The translations under genes and the position numbers were made by a program. Shown here piece after piece: positions 61,821-64,000 of a stretch of 64,000 nucleotides of DNA (positions within the stretch are counted from its first letter, which is position 1; every line of letters starts with the position of its first letter). Location: positions 6,193-70,192 of the forward strand of contig CAZARU010000028.1 of NCBI GenBank assembly GCA_964487605.1, given 5' to 3'. This DNA comes from JAJDAH01 sp964487605 (GTDB lineage: Bacteria > Myxococcota_A > Polyangia > Polyangiales > Polyangiaceae). The notes below the pieces were generated by a model. That model was given only the letters and a program-made list of their open reading frames with translations. It made no database searches and had not been told where the DNA came from.

Positions 61821-62660
61821 GTGGCGACCACGGTTCTGGCGGTCGATGACAGCAAGACGATGCGGCGGGTCTTCGAGATCACCTTCGCCGGTGAATCGGA
61901 GTACCGCCTCGTCACCGCAGCCTCCGCGGCCGACGCGCTGGCGAAGCTCCGCGCAGAAGCTCCGTCGATCGTGCTGACGGACGCGGCGCTCGGCGCGGAC
62001 AGCGGCTACGACCTGTGCCAGCGGGTGAAGGGCGAAGCACCGGGGACGGTGGTGATGATCCTGGGGTCCAAGCAGGCGCCCTACGACAACGCGCGCGGCG
62101 CGGCAGCGGGCGCCGACGACCACATGGACAAGCCGTTCGACACGCAGCAGATGCTGGACCGTGTCGCGGGTCTCTCGCGCAAGACCGCGGCCGCGCCTGT
62201 GGCGGTCGTGGCTCCCATGCCGTCGCCTGCACCTGCACCGGCCCGCGCGGTCACCCCTGCGCCGGCCGCGCCCGCGTCCGCGCCGCCCACGGCCCGGCCA
62301 GCGTCCGTCCAGCCCGCCGTCGCTCCGGCGTCGCAGCGGCGCGCGCCCACCCTGGCGTACGGCGCACCCGCCGACACACCGGCGCCCGCCGCCACGCCGG
62401 CGCCGGTGCACGCGCCGACGATGACCGCCTCGCCCGCGCCCGCCCACGTCGCCACACCGAGGCCGGCCCCCGTCGCCCAGGTCGCGAGCGGCAACGGACA
62501 GCTCGTGGACAAGCTCGCGGGACTCGGCCTGACGCCGGACCAGGTCCAGGGCGTGCTGCAGCTCTCGCGGGAAGTCGTCGAACAGGTCGTGTGGGAAGTC
62601 GTGCCGGTCCTCGCGGAGACGATGATCCAGGAAGAGATTCGGCGCCTCACGGCCGACTAG
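61821..62660 (+). CDS. response regulator with a Pro/Ala linker and C-terminal WEVVP helix
   Basis: A 279-residue protein. The receiver domain (about 3-120) is intact, with DDS near 9, the phospho-Asp in IVLTDAALG near 55, and K in DKPFD near 105. A long Pro/Ala-rich linker (about 130-225) follows. The last 50 residues end with VVEQVVWEVVPVLAETMIQEEIRRL, a helix found at the ends of several myxobacterial response regulators and likely a protein-docking element. No DNA-binding domain, so output is by protein contact (motility or polarity are candidates by analogy). GTG with GGAGG seven bases upstream. valS follows by 75 bases. Confidence 0.85.
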   Translation: MATTVLAVDDSKTMRRVFEITFAGESEYRLVTAASAADALAKLRAEAPSIVLTDAALGADSGYDLCQRVKGEAPGTVVMILGSKQAPYDNARGAAAGADDHMDKPFDTQQMLDRVAGLSRKTAAAPVAVVAPMPSPAPAPARAVTPAPAAPASAPPTARPASVQPAVAPASQRRAPTLAYGAPADTPAPAATPAPVHAPTMTASPAPAHVATPRPAPVAQVASGNGQLVDKLAGLGLTPDQVQGVLQLSREVVEQVVWEVVPVLAETMIQEEIRRLTAD

Positions 62661-62720
62661 CGCCGCGCATCCGACGTTCCCACCGGGTTGGGACCGCGTG
62701 CCGTGGCGGCCGGCAGGGGT

Positions 62721-62726
62721 TAGGCT
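62721..62726 (+). promoter_or_regulatory. -10 element TAGGCT of valS
   Basis: TAGGCT (context GTTAGGCT) lies nine bases before the valS ATG. No Shine-Dalgarno is seen between them, and no convincing -35. Fits the short-spacing pattern in this window. Confidence 0.4.
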
Positions 62727-62735
62727 CGCGCGCCC

Positions 62736-64000
62736 ATGTCGGAGTTGCCCAAGGCGTACGAGCCGAAAGAAGTCGAGCCGCGGTGGTATCGATTCTGGCT
62801 CGAGGAAGGCGTGTTCCGCGCCAGCCTCGCACCTGACGACACCCGCCCCACGTACGCCATCGCGCTTCCGCCGCCCAACGTGACGGGCTCGCTGCACATG
62901 GGCCACGCCCTGATGGGCACGCTCGAGGACGTACTGATCCGCCACGCCCGCATGCGCGGAGCGAACACGCTCTGGCAACCCGGGATGGATCACGCGGGAA
63001 TCGCGACTCAGACGGTGGTCGAGCGCCAGCTGCGGCGCGACGGGAAGTCACGCCACGACCTGGGTCGTGAGCGCTTCGTCGAGCGCGTGTGGGAGTGGCG
63101 ACGCGAGAGCGGCGGGCGCATCGAGGAGCAGATGCGAGCACTCGGCTGCTCGTGCGACTGGGAGCGCTCCAAGTTCACGATGGACGCGGACATGTCTCGG
63201 GCAGTGACCGAGGCCTTCGTGCGGTTGCACGAGCAGGGGCTGATCTACCGCGACACGCGCCTCATCAACTGGTGCAGCGACTGCCGGACCGCCCTGAGTG
63301 ATCTGGAGGTGGAGAACGAAGAGGCGAACGGCGAGATGTACGAGTTCGCCTATCCGGTCGCGGACGCCGACGAAGATGCCGGCGCGACGGAGGTCGTGGT
63401 CGCCACCACCCGGCCCGAGACGATGCTCGGCGACACCGCCGTCGCGGTGCACCCGGACGACCCTCGCCATCGACACCTCCATGGCAAGCGGCTGAAGCAT
63501 CCGCTGCTGGACCGCGACATCCCCATCGTCACCGACGCCATCCTGGTGGACATGGCGTTCGGCACCGGCGCCGTGAAGGTGACGCCCGCACACGACTTCA
63601 ACGACTTCGCCACGGGGAAGCGACACGCGCTGGAGGAGATCGCCATCTTCGGCGCCGACGGCCGCGTGAACGAGCGGGGCGGTCCTTTCGCAGGCCTCAC
63701 CGTGGTGGAGGCTCGAAAGGCCGTGAAGCGCGCCCTGGACGAGCTGGGCCTGGCGCGCGGTTCGAAGCCGCACGTGCTGCAGCTCCCTCGATGCCAGCGC
63801 TGCAACACGGTCGTCGAGCCGATGATATCGACGCAGTGGTTCGTGCGTACCAAGCCCCTGGCCGAGCCGGCGCTCGCAGCGGTCCGTGACGGCCGCACCA
63901 AGATCATCCCGGCCGAGTGGGAGAAGACCTACACGCACTGGCTCACGAACATTCAGGTCTGGTGCATCTGGCGAAAGCTCTGGTGGGGGCACCAGATCCC
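62736..64000 (+). CDS. valS: valyl-tRNA synthetase, 3' end outside the window
   Basis: Charges tRNA-Val. The 421 visible residues cover the N-terminal part and the catalytic domain split by the editing domain: EVEPRWYRFWLEEGVF near 12-27, PPPNVTGSLHMGHA (HIGH box) near 45-58, INWCSDCRTALSDLEVE near 175, and the CP1 editing domain from about 190, with TTRPETMLGDTAVAV and GTGAVKVTPAHDFNDF. The window ends inside the second catalytic half (WWGHQIP). The ATG at 62736 has a TAGGCT -10 nine bases upstream and no Shine-Dalgarno. The KMSKS loop and anticodon domain are beyond the window. Confidence 0.96.
   Translation, partial: MSELPKAYEPKEVEPRWYRFWLEEGVFRASLAPDDTRPTYAIALPPPNVTGSLHMGHALMGTLEDVLIRHARMRGANTLWQPGMDHAGIATQTVVERQLRRDGKSRHDLGRERFVERVWEWRRESGGRIEEQMRALGCSCDWERSKFTMDADMSRAVTEAFVRLHEQGLIYRDTRLINWCSDCRTALSDLEVENEEANGEMYEFAYPVADADEDAGATEVVVATTRPETMLGDTAVAVHPDDPRHRHLHGKRLKHPLLDRDIPIVTDAILVDMAFGTGAVKVTPAHDFNDFATGKRHALEEIAIFGADGRVNERGGPFAGLTVVEARKAVKRALDELGLARGSKPHVLQLPRCQRCNTVVEPMISTQWFVRTKPLAEPALAAVRDGRTKIIPAEWEKTYTHWLTNIQVWCIWRKLWWGHQI

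Noticed and set aside
63900..64000. valS reads CIWRKLWWGHQ where CISRQLWWGHQ is usual
   Set aside because: A single substitution next to the window edge; the frame is intact and there is no evidence of an error or a function change.

Overview
The window is a gene-dense stretch of very GC-rich bacterial chromosome with no prophage, insertion sequence or CRISPR array. Gene content points to a Gram-negative myxobacterium (Myxococcota, probably the Polyangia side; inference without a database search). The signs are a membrane-anchored Ser/Thr kinase, a MopE-like D-rich lipoprotein, large TPR and HEAT proteins, a glutamic-type intramembrane protease of the myxosortase kind, a myxobacterial S41 protease, an LPS and outer-membrane-lipid transport set, and frequent GTG and TTG starts.

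Layout. 1-6.4 kb: two tandem acyl-CoA dehydrogenases (one cut by the window edge), a small-protein/nucleotidyltransferase pair, a zinc-ribbon protein and a large membrane Fe-S oxidoreductase that probably carries beta-oxidation electrons to menaquinone. 6.5-10.5 kb: a DnaJ-type zinc-finger membrane protein, a DUF2135-like lipoprotein and a HEAT-repeat membrane protein. 10.7-13.1 kb: an overlapping CPBP protease-nadC-birA operon. 13-23 kb: a long minus-strand run read mlaF, SGNH lipoprotein, mlaD, S41 protease, pdxJ, acpS, nnr, then an ECF sigma factor. 23-28.8 kb: yajC-secD-secF-recJ. 29-30.3 kb: a von Willebrand A lipoprotein.

30.6-35.4 kb, plus strand: tRNA-Val, thrS, infC, a pentapeptide-repeat/K+ channel fusion and an HDOD protein. 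35.4-38.2 kb: a Ser/Thr kinase, a structured divergent intergenic region, a small membrane protein, tRNA-Ala and a SnoaL-like protein. 38.4-44.9 kb: DedA, a crotonase with an internal deletion, a DUF2723 membrane protein, a solitary Eco57I-like adenine methyltransferase and an iron-type alcohol dehydrogenase/maleylacetate reductase. 44.9-51.6 kb: tldD, an atypical response regulator, pdxA, a V4R-like protein and a 910-residue TPR protein. 51.8-58.7 kb: a frameshifted metal-dependent hydrolase, a six-cysteine secreted protein, ompH-lpxD-fabZ-lpxA, a double cNMP-binding protein and hrcA. 58.7-64 kb: a lipoprotein, an M15/extensin-like peptidase, purE-purK, a response regulator and the 5' part of valS.

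The genes share envelope building (lpx, Mla, Sec, DedA, proteases), cofactor synthesis (NAD, biotin, pyridoxal phosphate, NADHX repair), translation and signalling. The most general pattern is that many first genes of operons carry a TAnnnT -10 hexamer only 5-11 bases before the start codon, often as YTA(G/C)nCT. This suggests widespread leaderless or near-leaderless transcripts. Several other genes have hairpins that would cover their Shine-Dalgarno sequence. Starts given as GTG or TTG were chosen by family length, overlap with the upstream stop, or these promoter elements.
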